64,000 nucleotides of DNA from NCBI RefSeq assembly GCF_030408415.1, contig NZ_CP046976.1:1426001-1490000 (forward strand), read 5' to 3'. Position numbers and translations under genes: made by a program. The notes beneath the pieces are model-generated. The model saw only the letters and a list, made by a program, of their open reading frames with translations. It ran no database searches and was not told where the DNA came from. The stretch is from Corynebacterium appendicis CIP 107643 (lineage in GTDB: Bacteria > Actinomycetota > Actinomycetes > Mycobacteriales > Mycobacteriaceae). Shown here in pieces: positions 1-9,491 of this stretch (position 1 is the stretch's first letter; every line of letters starts with the position of its first letter).

Positions 1-55
1 TGATGAACGGCAGGGAGGACAAGTGCGGTTCGGTTTCGTTGCTGTCGGTGCTCAC
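1..55 (-). CDS. dapF: Diaminopimelate epimerase, 5' end only
   Basis: The window edge cuts this gene. A GTG at 55-53 overlaps the TGA stop of miaA (GTGA overlap), and the visible residues are [18 protein letters not shown]. The Leu-Pro-Phe stretch fits the point where DapF proteins run into their KGHGTxNDF motif, which would lie just outside the window. DapF converts LL- to meso-diaminopimelate for peptidoglycan and lysine. The miaA-dapF order is the one known in mycobacteria and corynebacteria, and this order carries most of the call because only 18 codons are present. Confidence 0.6.
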   Translation of the reverse strand, partial: MSTDSNETEPHLSSLPFI

Positions 56-972
56 GCCAGCGAGTCTAGCGCGGCCCGCAGCAGCTTCTCCGGGGCCTGG
101 TCCGCGTCGATCCACGCGATGCGTTTGTCGCGGTTGAACCAGGACCGCTGGCGCCGAACGTAACGGCGGGTGCCGGCGACGGTGGACTCCACTGCTTCTT
201 CGAGGGAGCACTTTTCGGCGAGGTAGTCGAGCACCTGCGCGTAACCGATGGCGCGGCCGGCGGTGGAATCGGGGGTGAGGCCGGCGTCGATAAGCGTGCG
301 CACTTCGTCGACGAAGCCTCGGTCAAACATGAGCTGGGTACGTTTTTCGATGCGCGGGTTGAGCCATTCGGCATTCGTGCGCAGGCCGATGATCCGGGTG
401 CCCCACCGCGGCGGGGCGTCTTTCGGCGGCTGGGACGCCTGGAACGGTTTGCCGGTCAGCTCGATGACCTCGAGCGCGCGGACCGTGCGGCGCGGGTCGT
501 TGTCCTCGATGATGCCCGCCGCCTGCGGATCGACCTCGGCGAGCTCCGCGTGGAGGGCCTGCACGCCGATCTCGGCCTGGCGCGCTTCGTACTTGGCGCG
601 GACGGCGGGGTCGGTGGGAGGGAACTGCCAGTTGTCGATGAGCGACTGCACGTACATCATCGACCCGCCCACGAGGATCGGGACCGCTCCGCGCGCGGCG
701 ATCTCCTCGACTTCGGCCACCGCGCGGGCCTGGTACTCGGCGACCGACGCTGTGCGCGTGACCTCCCAGATATCGAGCAGGTGGTGCGGGATGCCGCCGC
801 GCTCTGCGGGCGGGAGCTTGGCGGTGCCGATGTCCATGCCGCGGTAGAGCTGCATCGAATCGACGTTGACCACTTCCCCGCCGAGCTCGCGCGCGAGAGC
901 GATGCCGAGGTCCGATTTACCGGACGCCGTCGGGCCGACGACCGCGACGGGAGTGACGGGAAGCTCAGGCAT
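52..972 (-). CDS. miaA: tRNA dimethylallyltransferase
   Basis: Adds a dimethylallyl group to N6 of A37 in tRNAs reading UNN codons, making the substrate of MiaB, which lies 4.5 kb away. The 306-residue protein opens with the P-loop [10 protein letters not shown] (residues 10-19), followed by [17 protein letters not shown] and, at the C-terminal side, GRAIGYAQ and [11 protein letters not shown], all typical of the family. An upstream in-frame extension is not used: the ATG at 972 gives the normal MPELPV start and overlaps the upstream gene by 8 bp, implying translational coupling. A copy of the dispersed 11-mer lies inside at 285-295, encoding LIDA. Confidence 0.95.
   Translation of the reverse strand: MPELPVTPVAVVGPTASGKSDLGIALARELGGEVVNVDSMQLYRGMDIGTAKLPPAERGGIPHHLLDIWEVTRTASVAEYQARAVAEVEEIAARGAVPILVGGSMMYVQSLIDNWQFPPTDPAVRAKYEARQAEIGVQALHAELAEVDPQAAGIIEDNDPRRTVRALEVIELTGKPFQASQPPKDAPPRWGTRIIGLRTNAEWLNPRIEKRTQLMFDRGFVDEVRTLIDAGLTPDSTAGRAIGYAQVLDYLAEKCSLEEAVESTVAGTRRYVRRQRSWFNRDKRIAWIDADQAPEKLLRAALDSLA
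285..295 (+). repeat. Dispersed 11-mer CGTCGATAAGC (first of 20 exact copies)
   Basis: Exact copies on the plus strand start at 285, 4118, 4833, 9278, 13447, 27172, 30567, 33080, 38291, 45249, 46883, 52253 and 63806; copies on the minus strand (GCTTATCGACG) start at 3477, 9428, 31084, 33898, 41574, 48244 and 63989. Fourteen are in genes and six between genes. Preferred flanks are G or T before and G after. Chance would give far less than one copy in 64 kb. The family runs to the window's last bases; no copies occur in 13.5-27.1 kb or 52.3-63.8 kb. Copies were found by eye, so a few may be missed. Confidence 0.9.
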
Positions 973-1561
973 GGTCCACCTGCCATACGGCGACGAAACG
1001 CCCCACGCCGCGCGTCGCGTCCGCGGCGATGAGCTGCTGCCGCGCGGCCTCCAGCGCGGCGAGCTCGTGCCACAGTGCGGGCTCAACGACACCGTACGTT
1101 TCCAGGTCGTCCGGCAACGTGTCCTTGCCGTCCAGGAAACGCGCCATCTGCTCGTGCGCTTCGGGCGCGCCGTCGACGAGCGCGAGCGGCGCGCGCGGCG
1201 TCAACCCAGCTGAACCGTCGAGGACGACCACGGTGAGCGCCCGCGGATCAAACGGCGCGGTGGCCCCACGCGAATCCGTCACGCGCGACTCCGCGCCCCC
1301 CAGGACGTACCGCGCGACGAGCTCCGCCAGGAAACTCCCGCCGCCCACCGTGACCTGCGGTGCGCCCCACGCCGCGAACGAGCCCGTGTGCTCCGTGCGC
1401 CACCGTGCGTCGCGCGAACCGACGATGTGGATCTCGCGCGTATCGTGCGCAGTCAACTCGCGGATCGCTCGCACAATTTCCTGCCCGGCAACATCGTTCG
1501 GCGCGAGCTCCGCCACCAGCGCCGGCGAGCCCGGCACGACGCACACATTGAACTGATTCAC
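965..1561 (-). CDS. Conserved actinobacterial protein, extradiol-dioxygenase-like (Rv2728c type)
   Basis: A protein of about 198 residues directly upstream of miaA, in the place where mycobacteria carry Rv2728c. Such proteins are often described as resembling subunit B of class III extradiol dioxygenases, but no activity is established. Visible are an N-terminal strand [17 protein letters not shown], a middle [15 protein letters not shown] and a C-terminal [14 protein letters not shown] and [14 protein letters not shown]. The start is uncertain: GTG codons at 1561 and 1567 and a TTG at 1600 are in frame; 1561 is chosen because GGTGG precedes it and the protein then begins at the conserved strand. 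The 8-bp overlap with miaA suggests one transcript. Confidence 0.75.
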   Translation of the reverse strand: MNQFNVCVVPGSPALVAELAPNDVAGQEIVRAIRELTAHDTREIHIVGSRDARWRTEHTGSFAAWGAPQVTVGGGSFLAELVARYVLGGAESRVTDSRGATAPFDPRALTVVVLDGSAGLTPRAPLALVDGAPEAHEQMARFLDGKDTLPDDLETYGVVEPALWHELAALEAARQQLIAADATRGVGRFVAVWQVDHA

Positions 1562-1700
1562 GCCCACCACCCTAACCAGCGCCCCCGGTCGCGCGCGCAA
1601 ACGGTTCCATCGGCTGACATCGGGGTGCGGGGGCCGGTAAAGTCTTCAAGCATTACGGCAGCCGTGTCGCGCGGCACACACATGAAAGGACAGGCACACC

Positions 1701-3083
1701 ATGACGCAGCCCCCTACCGACGGCCAGAATCCGAAGCCGGCACCTTCGCCAGGAGCGATGCCGTCGAGGGCACCGAAGCCCGGTCCGCGGCCGGGGGCAC
1801 GTCCAGTGCAGGCTGGCGCGTCTACGCCGTCGCCGGTGCCCGCGACTCCGGCCGCACCCGTCGACACTGCCGCGGCGAAGAAATTCGGGCGCGTCGACGA
1901 GGACGGCACTGTCTATGTGACCCGCGGCGGCGCCGAACGCGCCGTCGGTTCGTGGCAGGCCGGCACCCCGGAGGAAGGCCTCGAGCACTTCGCGCAGCGC
2001 TTCGGCGACCTGTCCACCGAGGTCGGTCTGCTGGAAAACCGCCTCGCGGCGCGCCCGGAGGACGCTAATTCCGTGCGCACTCAGGCGCAGCAGCTCATCG
2101 ACTCGCTCGACGAGCAGGCCATCGTTGGGGACCTCGATGCACTGGAGACCCGCCTGAAAGAGCTTCTCGGCCAGGCCGACATCGCCGGCGAGAAGGCTAA
2201 GGAAGCGAAGGAAGCCCGCCGCGCCGACGCGATCCAGCGCAAGGAAGCGCTCGCCGCCGAGGCCGAGGACATCGCCGCGAACTCCACCGAATGGAAGGCC
2301 GCCGGCGACCGCATCCGCGCGATCCTGGACGAGTGGAAGACGATCCGCGGCATCGACCGCAAGACGGACGACGCGCTGTGGAAGCGCTACTCGAAGGCGC
2401 GCGACTCGTTCAACCGCCGCCGCGGCGCCCACTTCGCCGAGCTCGACCGCGGCCGCGCCGCCGCGAAAGCAGCCAAGGAAGACATCATCGAGCGCGCCGA
2501 GAAGATCAAGGACTCCACCGACTGGGGTGAGACCGCCCGCGCGTTTAGCGACCTGATGAAGGAGTGGAAGGCCGCCGGCCGCGCGCCCCGCGATGTCGAC
2601 GACAAGCTGTGGGAGCGATTCCGCGCCGCGCAGGACCACTTCTTCGCCGCGCGCAATGCGGTCAACGACGAGCGCGACCGCGAGTTCGAGGCCAACGCGA
2701 AGGCGAAGGACGAGCTCATCGCCGAATACGGCCCGCTGATCGACCCGGAGAAGGGACTCGGCGCCGCGAAGTCCAAGCTGCGCGAGCTGCAGGACAAGTG
2801 GGATGAGATCGGTTTCGTTCCGCGCGGAAAGATTCGCGAGTACGAGGACAAGATCGGCGAGATCGAGCAGCGCGTCTCCGATGCCGAGGAGAAGCAGTGG
2901 CGCAAGCAGAACCCGGTCCAGCAGGACAAGGCGAACCAGTTCCAGGTCAAGGCGGACGATTTCCGCGCCAAGGCTGAGGCCGCCGAGGCGAAGGGCGACG
3001 CGGCGAAGGCCGCGGAGCTGCGCGCGCAGGCCGAGCAGTGGCAGGAGTTCGCGGACGTCGCGGCGAAAGCGCTCGACGACTAG
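1701..3083 (+). CDS. DUF349 repeat protein
   Basis: A 460-residue protein divergent from the miaA group. Residues 1-60 are a Pro/Ala-rich disordered leader; the rest is strongly charged and helical with repeated W-K-A-A-G-D/R and W-x-x-x-R/I patterns (EWKAAGDRIR, EWKAAGRAPRDVDDKLWERF, KWDEIGFVPR), which is the DUF349 signature present about three times. AAAGGA precedes the ATG by about 12 bases. Mycobacterial Rv2731 sits in the same neighbourhood. The molecular role is unknown; a coiled-coil scaffold is likely from composition. The following GNAT gene starts 1 bp after the stop. Confidence 0.85.
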   Translation: MTQPPTDGQNPKPAPSPGAMPSRAPKPGPRPGARPVQAGASTPSPVPATPAAPVDTAAAKKFGRVDEDGTVYVTRGGAERAVGSWQAGTPEEGLEHFAQRFGDLSTEVGLLENRLAARPEDANSVRTQAQQLIDSLDEQAIVGDLDALETRLKELLGQADIAGEKAKEAKEARRADAIQRKEALAAEAEDIAANSTEWKAAGDRIRAILDEWKTIRGIDRKTDDALWKRYSKARDSFNRRRGAHFAELDRGRAAAKAAKEDIIERAEKIKDSTDWGETARAFSDLMKEWKAAGRAPRDVDDKLWERFRAAQDHFFAARNAVNDERDREFEANAKAKDELIAEYGPLIDPEKGLGAAKSKLRELQDKWDEIGFVPRGKIREYEDKIGEIEQRVSDAEEKQWRKQNPVQQDKANQFQVKADDFRAKAEAAEAKGDAAKAAELRAQAEQWQEFADVAAKALDD

Positions 3084-3084
3084 T

Positions 3085-4206
3085 TTGCAGCCGCTCCTTT
3101 ACTCCCCGGCCAGCCGCGACGCGGACGAGGTCGCCGGGGCCTACGCGTTTTCCGCGACGCTCGCGATTCAGGACATCACCGGCGACGCGCATTCGGGCTT
3201 GACTGCATCGCACATGACGAAGCGCCTCGAGGGCTCCGCCGAGTCCGACGCGCTCTTGTTCGCGCTCACCAACGTGCGCGCGCCGCGTCCGCTCGGCCCG
3301 CGCGGCTACCCGGAAATCGGCGTCGACGACCTGGCCGATATCGAGGCGTGGGTCTTCGTCTCGTTGCCGCTGCTCGAAGACACGTCCATCATCGAAGCAG
3401 CCTTCACGCTCGACGCCGCCATCGCCCCACTGCCCGGCGAGCCCGTCCCGGAAGAGCCGTGGGTAAGTGCTTTATCGCTTATCGACGCCTTATCCCACTC
3501 CCTATCCCGCCCCACCCGCCACGTCTGGGAGACCCACGCCCCCGACGCCGACTCCCCCGCCGCCGATTTTCTCGCATCCGCCGGGTACGCACCCGCCTAC
3601 CGGGAGGAGCAGGCGACATTCGCGGTCGACGCTGCCGCTCGCGTTGCATCTGCGGTTGCTTCCGGCACTGATGCCGGCCAGAACTCCGTGACCGCGCACC
3701 TTCCCGTCGACTCGATCGACGTGGTCTTCAACAACGAGATCTCCGAGGCCGACCTCGCCTTATTCCGGGCACTGCTCACCGCCGCGTCCGAGGGGTACCC
3801 GCGCGGAGACCTGCGGCTCGACACCGTGGAATGGACTGAAGACCGCCTCCGCGACGCGCAAGCACGCCTGCTCGACCGCGGCGGCAACCAGTACACCGCC
3901 ATCGCTTACGGCACCGGTCCGGGCGGCGAGCGCGCTGCAGTCGGTCTCGCCGAAGCCGTCTACTACGACGCCGACGACGACTCGCTCATCGAACTCGGCC
4001 TCGTCTACGTTCTGCCCGCCTACCGCCGTGCGGGCGTAGGCACTGCCCTAGTGGAATCTGCGTTGGCCGCCGCGAAGAGCCGGTGGGAGGGGGTGGAGAC
4101 GGGGTACAGCTCGCATCCGTCGATAAGCGATGCCGCGCAAGCGATGTGCACCCGCAACGGCGCTGCCGCGATCTCCGCGACGACCGCCTGGCAACGCACG
4201 AGCTAA
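3085..4206 (+). CDS. GNAT-family acetyltransferase-like protein
   Basis: A 373-residue protein starting at TTG 3085, one base after the DUF349 stop, so very likely cotranslated. The C-terminal third (from about residue 275) has the GNAT core: IELGLVYVLPAYRRAGVGTALVESALAAAK, where R-R-A-G-V-G-T-A is the acetyl-CoA pyrophosphate loop. The N-terminal two thirds may be a degenerate second GNAT domain, as in tandem-GNAT proteins of this order. The substrate is unknown. Two copies of the dispersed 11-mer fall in this gene (3477-3487 and 4118-4128). The stop overlaps the convergent next gene by 4 bp. Confidence 0.8.
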   Translation: MQPLLYSPASRDADEVAGAYAFSATLAIQDITGDAHSGLTASHMTKRLEGSAESDALLFALTNVRAPRPLGPRGYPEIGVDDLADIEAWVFVSLPLLEDTSIIEAAFTLDAAIAPLPGEPVPEEPWVSALSLIDALSHSLSRPTRHVWETHAPDADSPAADFLASAGYAPAYREEQATFAVDAAARVASAVASGTDAGQNSVTAHLPVDSIDVVFNNEISEADLALFRALLTAASEGYPRGDLRLDTVEWTEDRLRDAQARLLDRGGNQYTAIAYGTGPGGERAAVGLAEAVYYDADDDSLIELGLVYVLPAYRRAGVGTALVESALAAAKSRWEGVETGYSSHPSISDAAQAMCTRNGAAAISATTAWQRTS

Positions 4207-4541
4207 TCGACGGCGAAACACTCCGGGTTCTCCGCGTCGTAGTGCACCGTCACCGTCTGGTTGAGGCGCGGATTCTTCACCGCATTCGACGCGGACGCGG
4301 TGACTGCGCGCCCCTCGGCAGTGGTGAACTCGACCACCTCGAAGGTGCGGGTCGCGTACTGCTGGATCTCGCCCGAGAACATCTGCCTGCGCTTCTCCAC
4401 ATCGACGGCGCGTCCGTGAGTCTCGATGCCACTACCGCGCAGATCATTTGCTTCACGCGTGCGGAATGACCGTGTAAAAGCAATCACACCGACAATCACA
4501 ACGACGACGAGGAGCGAAACAACGATGGTGGTAGCACTCAT
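4203..4541 (-). CDS. Small membrane-anchored protein, DUF3592-like
   Basis: A 112-residue protein with one N-terminal membrane segment (TTIVVSLLVVVVIVGVIAF) followed by a basic stop-transfer stretch and a soluble domain. The ending VTVHYDAENPECFAVD resembles the V-x-Y-D-P-x-N-P motif of DUF3592 proteins, and FEVVEFTTAEGRAVTA fits their beta-rich core. No function is known. A GATACT hexamer lies 6 nt before the ATG, so the mRNA may be leaderless. It converges on, and overlaps by 4 bp, the GNAT gene. Confidence 0.7.
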   Translation of the reverse strand: MSATTIVVSLLVVVVIVGVIAFTRSFRTREANDLRGSGIETHGRAVDVEKRRQMFSGEIQQYATRTFEVVEFTTAEGRAVTASASNAVKNPRLNQTVTVHYDAENPECFAVD

Positions 4542-4782
4542 GCCTTGAGTATCCTCTGCCGGGACGCTCTCCAACCACCGTATTCTCCGTTATGTGTGTC
4601 ACTTCGGGTCAGGGCCAGCAGCGCATTTCTCCGGTTCCTCGGGGTCGTAGAGAACACCTCATGGGGGGCGACAAGTCAATTCATCCCAAGCTCGGCGTGA
4701 CGGAGCCGCTCGGTCAAGCTCGCCGACGCCAGCGAAAAAGAATAACCCACTATCCTTTCACCCCTGCCCGAGCGGCGGTAGG

Positions 4783-5427
4783 TTAGCGCCCTTCGTCGCG
4801 GCGGTGACGCTGGGCGGCGCGGGCACGGCGGTCGTCGATAAGCGTGCCTGCGTTCTCGGCGCGACGGACGGACTGGCGGCCGGCGTCGGCTTGGGCATCG
4901 GCGACAGGGTTGAAGTCCGTGTGCTCGCGGCGCAGCGCCTCCATCTTCTGCTGCTCCGGGTCGCGGCGCATCCATGCGGCGGTGAGCAGCGGCACGGCGA
5001 CGATGACGCACGCGATGGCGAGATACATGCCGGCGCCGGTGGAATCAGCGGTGTTGCCGGTCTGGCGCAGCCAGAGTCCGAGCAACGCCGCGACGAGTGA
5101 GACGCAGCCGGCCATCCACGCGAACAGGGCGAAGGTGGTGCGGCGCATGATCACTAACAACAGCGTGAACACGGCAAGGCAGAGGAACGACAGGAGCGCG
5201 AAGACGCGCTCCCCGATCGCTACGTCGACGCCGTCGGGCTCGGTGAAGGTGAGCATCTGCCACCCAGCGGCATCGCCGGCAAACGGCAAGAACAACGACG
5301 CGGCGTAGACTGCCGCCGCAGCGGCCAGGACCCAACGCCGGGCTCCGAGGTCGACGGTGCCGGCGCGTTGCTTCTCGAGGGAAGCGAGGTCGGGGTTGGG
5401 GGTGGCGTCGTCAAGCATGTTGATCAT
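4783..5427 (-). CDS. Four-TM membrane protein (Rv2732c type)
   Basis: A 214-residue membrane protein downstream of miaB; the miaB stop and this ATG are one base apart, so the two are probably coupled. Hydrophobic segments lie at about residues 28-47, 71-90, 95-116 and 131-150; the first is interrupted by a loop carrying the Trp-Gln-Met of AGWQMLTF. The C-terminal 60 residues are charged and cytoplasmic. The same arrangement (membrane protein after miaB) exists in mycobacteria as Rv2732c. No function is known. A copy of the 11-mer repeat encodes LIDD near the C terminus (4833-4843). Confidence 0.8.
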   Translation of the reverse strand: MINMLDDATPNPDLASLEKQRAGTVDLGARRWVLAAAAAVYAASLFLPFAGDAAGWQMLTFTEPDGVDVAIGERVFALLSFLCLAVFTLLLVIMRRTTFALFAWMAGCVSLVAALLGLWLRQTGNTADSTGAGMYLAIACVIVAVPLLTAAWMRRDPEQQKMEALRREHTDFNPVADAQADAGRQSVRRAENAGTLIDDRRARAAQRHRRDEGR

Positions 5428-5428
5428 G

Positions 5429-6958
5429 TTAGCGGCACGTGCCGCACGCAGTAGGGGCGCTGGGTGCCTGAGTCGGCGCGCCGATGGTCGGAATGCCCAA
5501 ACCGACACCGACGGGCGCGGTGGTGGGAACCTGGCCGGCCTCCGTGTTGTCGCCGGCGAGCGTGCGACGGTGGGTGTGGATGCCCGAATCGGCGATGAGG
5601 TAGTGCGGACGCGCATCGGTGACCGTGACGTGCACGATATCGCCCGGACGCACAGTGCGGTCGATATTGCCCTCGACCGTGAAGTGAACGAGGCGGCCGT
5701 CGCGCGCACGTCCCGACATGCGGCCGGTGTCCTTCTTGTCGTGCGTCTCCTGAACGAGCAACTCCTGGTCCGTGCCCACGAGCTTCGCGTTCTCCTCGGC
5801 ACTGATGCGCTCCTGCAGCTCGAGCAGGCGCTCGAAACGCTCCTGGACGACCTTCTTCGGGATCTGGTCGGCCATCTCCGCCGCGGGCGTGCCGGGGCGC
5901 GGCGAGTACTGGAACGTGAACGCCGAGGTGAAGCGCGCTTTCTCGACGACGTCGAGCGTCGCCTGGAAGTCCTCCTCCGTCTCCCCCGGGAAGCCAACGA
6001 TGATGTCGGTCGTGATCGCGGCGTGCGGGAGCTTCTCACGAACTTCGTCGAGAATGCGGAGGAATTTCGCCGAGCGGTACGAACGGCGCATGTCCTTGAG
6101 CACCTTGTCAGATCCGGACTGCAGCGGCATGTGCAACTGCGGGCACACATTCGGGGTCTCCGCCATGGCGTCGATGACGTCGGAGGTGAATTCCGCCGGG
6201 TGCGGCGAGGTGAAGCGCACACGCTCCAGGCCCACGATGTCGCCGCAGGCGCGCAGCAGCTTCGAGAACGCGGAGCGGTCGCGCTTCATGTCCGGATCGA
6301 CGAAGTTGACGCCGTACGCGTTCACGTTCTGGCCGAGCAGGGTCACTTCGGTCACGCCCTGGTCGACGAGGGCTTTCACCTCGGCGAGGATATCGCCCGG
6401 GCGGCGGTCCTGCTCCTTGCCGCGCAGCGACGGCACGATGCAGAACGTGCACGTGTTGTTGCAGCCCACGGACACCGACACCCAGCCGGCATAGGAGGAC
6501 TCGCGCTTGGCGGGCAGGACCGACGGGAAGTGCTCGAGCGCCTCGACAACCTCGACCTGCGCCTCCTCGCTGACGCGCGCGCGGTCGAGCAGCGCCGGCA
6601 GCGCCGCCATGTTGTGGGTGCCGAAAACAGCGTCGACCCACGGCGCCTTCTCGATCACCGTGTCACGGTCCTTCTGCGCCAGACACCCGCCGACGGCGAT
6701 CTGCATCCCCGGATGGTTGCGCTTGACTTCGCGCAGCTGGCCAAGGGTGCCGTAGAGACGCTTATCGGCGTTTTCGCGCACCGCGCAGGTGTTGAACACG
6801 ACGAGGTCCGCCTCCGCGTCGGCGGGCGCGGCCTCGTAGCCGGCGTCCTCCAAAAGGCCCGACAGGCGCTCGGAATCGTGCACGTTCATCTGGCAGCCGA
6901 ACGTGCGCACCTCGTAGGTGCGCGGAGCTGCCTGCGTCGTTTTCATCCCGGTTGTCAC
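5429..6958 (-). CDS. miaB: tRNA (i6A37) methylthiotransferase
   Basis: Radical-SAM enzyme that converts i6A37, made by MiaA, into ms2i6A37. The 509-residue protein has the UPF0004 domain first ([13 protein letters not shown], with further Cys at [10 protein letters not shown] and GGCLAQ), then the radical-SAM triad CNNTCTFC, then a C-terminal TRAM domain containing [18 protein letters not shown]. The start is set at GTG 6958 because TACACT lies 8 nt upstream, which fits a leaderless transcript; the ATG at 6946 is the alternative. The last 30 residues are a Pro/Thr-rich tail ending in CGTCR. Confidence 0.95.
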   Translation of the reverse strand: MTTGMKTTQAAPRTYEVRTFGCQMNVHDSERLSGLLEDAGYEAAPADAEADLVVFNTCAVRENADKRLYGTLGQLREVKRNHPGMQIAVGGCLAQKDRDTVIEKAPWVDAVFGTHNMAALPALLDRARVSEEAQVEVVEALEHFPSVLPAKRESSYAGWVSVSVGCNNTCTFCIVPSLRGKEQDRRPGDILAEVKALVDQGVTEVTLLGQNVNAYGVNFVDPDMKRDRSAFSKLLRACGDIVGLERVRFTSPHPAEFTSDVIDAMAETPNVCPQLHMPLQSGSDKVLKDMRRSYRSAKFLRILDEVREKLPHAAITTDIIVGFPGETEEDFQATLDVVEKARFTSAFTFQYSPRPGTPAAEMADQIPKKVVQERFERLLELQERISAEENAKLVGTDQELLVQETHDKKDTGRMSGRARDGRLVHFTVEGNIDRTVRPGDIVHVTVTDARPHYLIADSGIHTHRRTLAGDNTEAGQVPTTAPVGVGLGIPTIGAPTQAPSAPTACGTCR

Positions 6959-7020
6959 GGTGCAACAGTGTATTGCCCGCCGCGTTCATCGCATAACCGC
7001 TCACCGACGAGCATTACGGC

Positions 7021-7203
7021 ATGGGACTGCGCCACCACGACGAGGAGACGGCGCTGACAGTCAGCGACGCGCTCACGCAGATACCCGAAGACGGCTCGTT
7101 CGACCGTTTCGTCGCGGATAACCTGCAGGCCGATGCGGCAATGGCGCGGGACTCCCCGGGCGACACGTCGTTCTTGGCCGACGCGACTAGCGCAGCCAAC
7201 TAG
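7021..7203 (+). CDS. Possible small acidic protein between miaB and recX
   Basis: A 60-codon reading frame, divergent from miaB and convergent with recX, translating to an acidic protein (MGLRHHDEETALTVSDAL at the start). Codon third positions are mostly G or C, like real genes here. There is no convincing Shine-Dalgarno or promoter, and the product matches nothing I recognise. It occupies the place where C. glutamicum carries gluABCD, so it may be a remnant, a short real gene, or chance. Confidence 0.35.
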   Translation: MGLRHHDEETALTVSDALTQIPEDGSFDRFVADNLQADAAMARDSPGDTSFLADATSAAN

Positions 7204-7219
7204 ACCTGAGAGCCGAAAG

Positions 7220-7861
7220 CTAGCGCTCGCAGTCGAGTTCCTCACACCGCTCGTCGAGAGCTTCTTTGGCGGTCGCAAGCGCCATCGATTGCGGGAAGCC
7301 GCGGCGGGCGAGCACACCGACAATGCGCCGCAGCACCTTGTCGCGCTCGGCGCGGTCGGCCGGAACAGCCTTGACGGAGCGGGCTTTCTTCTGTGCGAGA
7401 GCCCGGGCGAGCTGGCGCTCGTCGTCCTCGTCGATCTGCTCCAGGGCGCTGTCCTGGTCGGCGGCGGGCACGCCTTTTTCTTGTAGTTCGCGGCGGAGCA
7501 CCATGGCAGATTTGCCGCGGCGCTCAAAGCGCTGGCGGACCCACTCATGGGCGAAGGCTTCATCGTCGATGAGGCCGGAGCGCTGGAGGGAGTCCAGGAC
7601 ATCGTCGACAAGCTCGGGCACAGGCGGCTCTTCCCCTTCTTTGACGCGGCGTGGATCCAACAGCCGCTCGCGCAATTCGTGGCGCGAACGGGACCGCTGG
7701 TCGAGCAAGCGCAGGGCGCGTTCGCGCACCTTCGCGGCGGCCTTTTCGTGCTCGTGGTCGATGAGACCCGGCCCCTCGCCGGCTGCGTACACGTCGAGCG
7801 CTTCTTGCAGCTTGCGCAGCTTCTCCGGGTCCGGTTCGCGCCGCGGTGGGCGTGATGTCAT
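7220..7861 (-). CDS. recX: Regulatory protein RecX
   Basis: A 213-residue modulator of RecA. After a charged N-terminal extension of about 45 residues come the helical RecX repeats: RALRLLDQRSRSRHELRERL, then LDSLQRSGLIDDEAFAHEWV, RRGKSAMVLRRELQEKGV and a last repeat VLRRIVGVLARRGF. It begins 6 bp after recA, in the usual recA-recX operon. RecX binds and caps RecA filaments in species where it was studied. Confidence 0.95.
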   Translation of the reverse strand: MTSRPPRREPDPEKLRKLQEALDVYAAGEGPGLIDHEHEKAAAKVRERALRLLDQRSRSRHELRERLLDPRRVKEGEEPPVPELVDDVLDSLQRSGLIDDEAFAHEWVRQRFERRGKSAMVLRRELQEKGVPAADQDSALEQIDEDDERQLARALAQKKARSVKAVPADRAERDKVLRRIVGVLARRGFPQSMALATAKEALDERCEELDCER

Positions 7862-7867
7862 GCCGGG

Positions 7868-8986
<1,119 letters not shown>

Positions 8987-9150
8987 GGCGTGGTTCCTTT
9001 CGTTTCGTGTGTTCCCCGGTTCGCAGCGGGCGGCTCAGTTCAGGTTGGAAGATGGTGCAGATAGTTCAGCTACATCCACTTAGACCGCCGCCGGCCCGTG
9101 TCCGGTTCCCCGTTCACTGAAAATCACACTAGTGGGCTTTCAGACACCCC

Positions 9151-9178
9151 TTCGAACATACACGCACGAATGTTCGAA
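9151..9178. promoter_or_regulatory. LexA-like palindrome with a widened centre, upstream of recA
   Basis: Perfect 9-bp inverted repeat TTCGAACAT (9151-9159) / ATGTTCGAA (9170-9178) around a 10-bp spacer. The half-sites are those of the Gram-positive/actinobacterial SOS box (CGAAC-N4-GTTCG), but the distance between them is N14, i.e. N4 plus 10 bp. It lies 165-192 bp upstream of the recA ATG and just beyond the stop of the DUF3046 gene. Whether LexA binds is inference. Confidence 0.55.
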
Positions 9179-9182
9179 TGAT

Positions 9183-9398
9183 TTATTCGCCCGGGCGGTC
9201 AATGCCCAGCCGGCGCTCTTCGGGGATGTCGAAGTCGTCGCACAGGTGGTCCCACACGTCGCGGGGGTCCACGCCGGCGTCGATAAGCTCGCCCGCCGTC
9301 TTGCCCTCGCCGGGGAAAACGTGCGAGGACACGACCCACTTCCCTTTCGCGTCGCCGAATTCGTCGGCGACGAGTTGGTGGAATTCCGTCAATCGCAT
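9183..9398 (-). CDS. DUF3046 protein
   Basis: A 71-residue acidic protein, MRLTEFHQLVADEFGDAKGK at its N terminus, with WVVSSHVF, TAGELIDAGVDPRDVWDHLCDDFDIPEERRLG following. This is the DUF3046 family (Rv2738c in M. tuberculosis), which lies upstream of recA throughout the order. GTG codons at 9404 and 9407 are in frame, but the ATG at 9398 gives the family start. Function unknown. It carries one copy of the 11-mer (9278-9288, encoding LIDA). Confidence 0.9.
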   Translation of the reverse strand: MRLTEFHQLVADEFGDAKGKWVVSSHVFPGEGKTAGELIDAGVDPRDVWDHLCDDFDIPEERRLGIDRPGE

Positions 9399-9454
9399 GC
9401 GCACCACTTTACGCGTCGAGACTTTTCGCTTATCGACGCTCGCCCTCCCACGAA

Positions 9455-9484
9455 TTGAACACCGTTCAACTCGCCCGCTAATGT
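9455..9484 (+). promoter_or_regulatory. bioY promoter with BioQ-like operator
   Basis: TTGAAC (9455-9460) and TAATGT (9479-9484), 18 bp apart, form -35 and -10 boxes; the bioY ATG follows 7 nt after the -10, so the mRNA should be leaderless. Overlapping the -35 is the palindrome TTGAAC-ACC-GTTCAA (9455-9469). This fits the TGAAC-N3-GTTAC motif described for the TetR-type biotin repressor BioQ of C. glutamicum. BioQ itself is not in this window. Confidence 0.7.
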
Positions 9485-9491
9485 CTCCCCT

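Noticed and set aside
4592..4786. 64-codon frame on the plus strand in the gap after the DUF3592 gene
   Set aside because: No ribosome-binding site, promoter or recognisable product; the 241-bp gap shows nothing else.
6769..6780. CGCTTATCGGCG in miaB and similar sequences at 12423, 13791 and 40958 as further copies of the 11-mer
   Set aside because: Each has one or more mismatches; such matches are not clearly above background, so only exact copies were counted.
5357..7057. 566-codon frame opposite miaB
   Set aside because: Antisense artefact of GC-rich codons; miaB on the other strand has all catalytic motifs.
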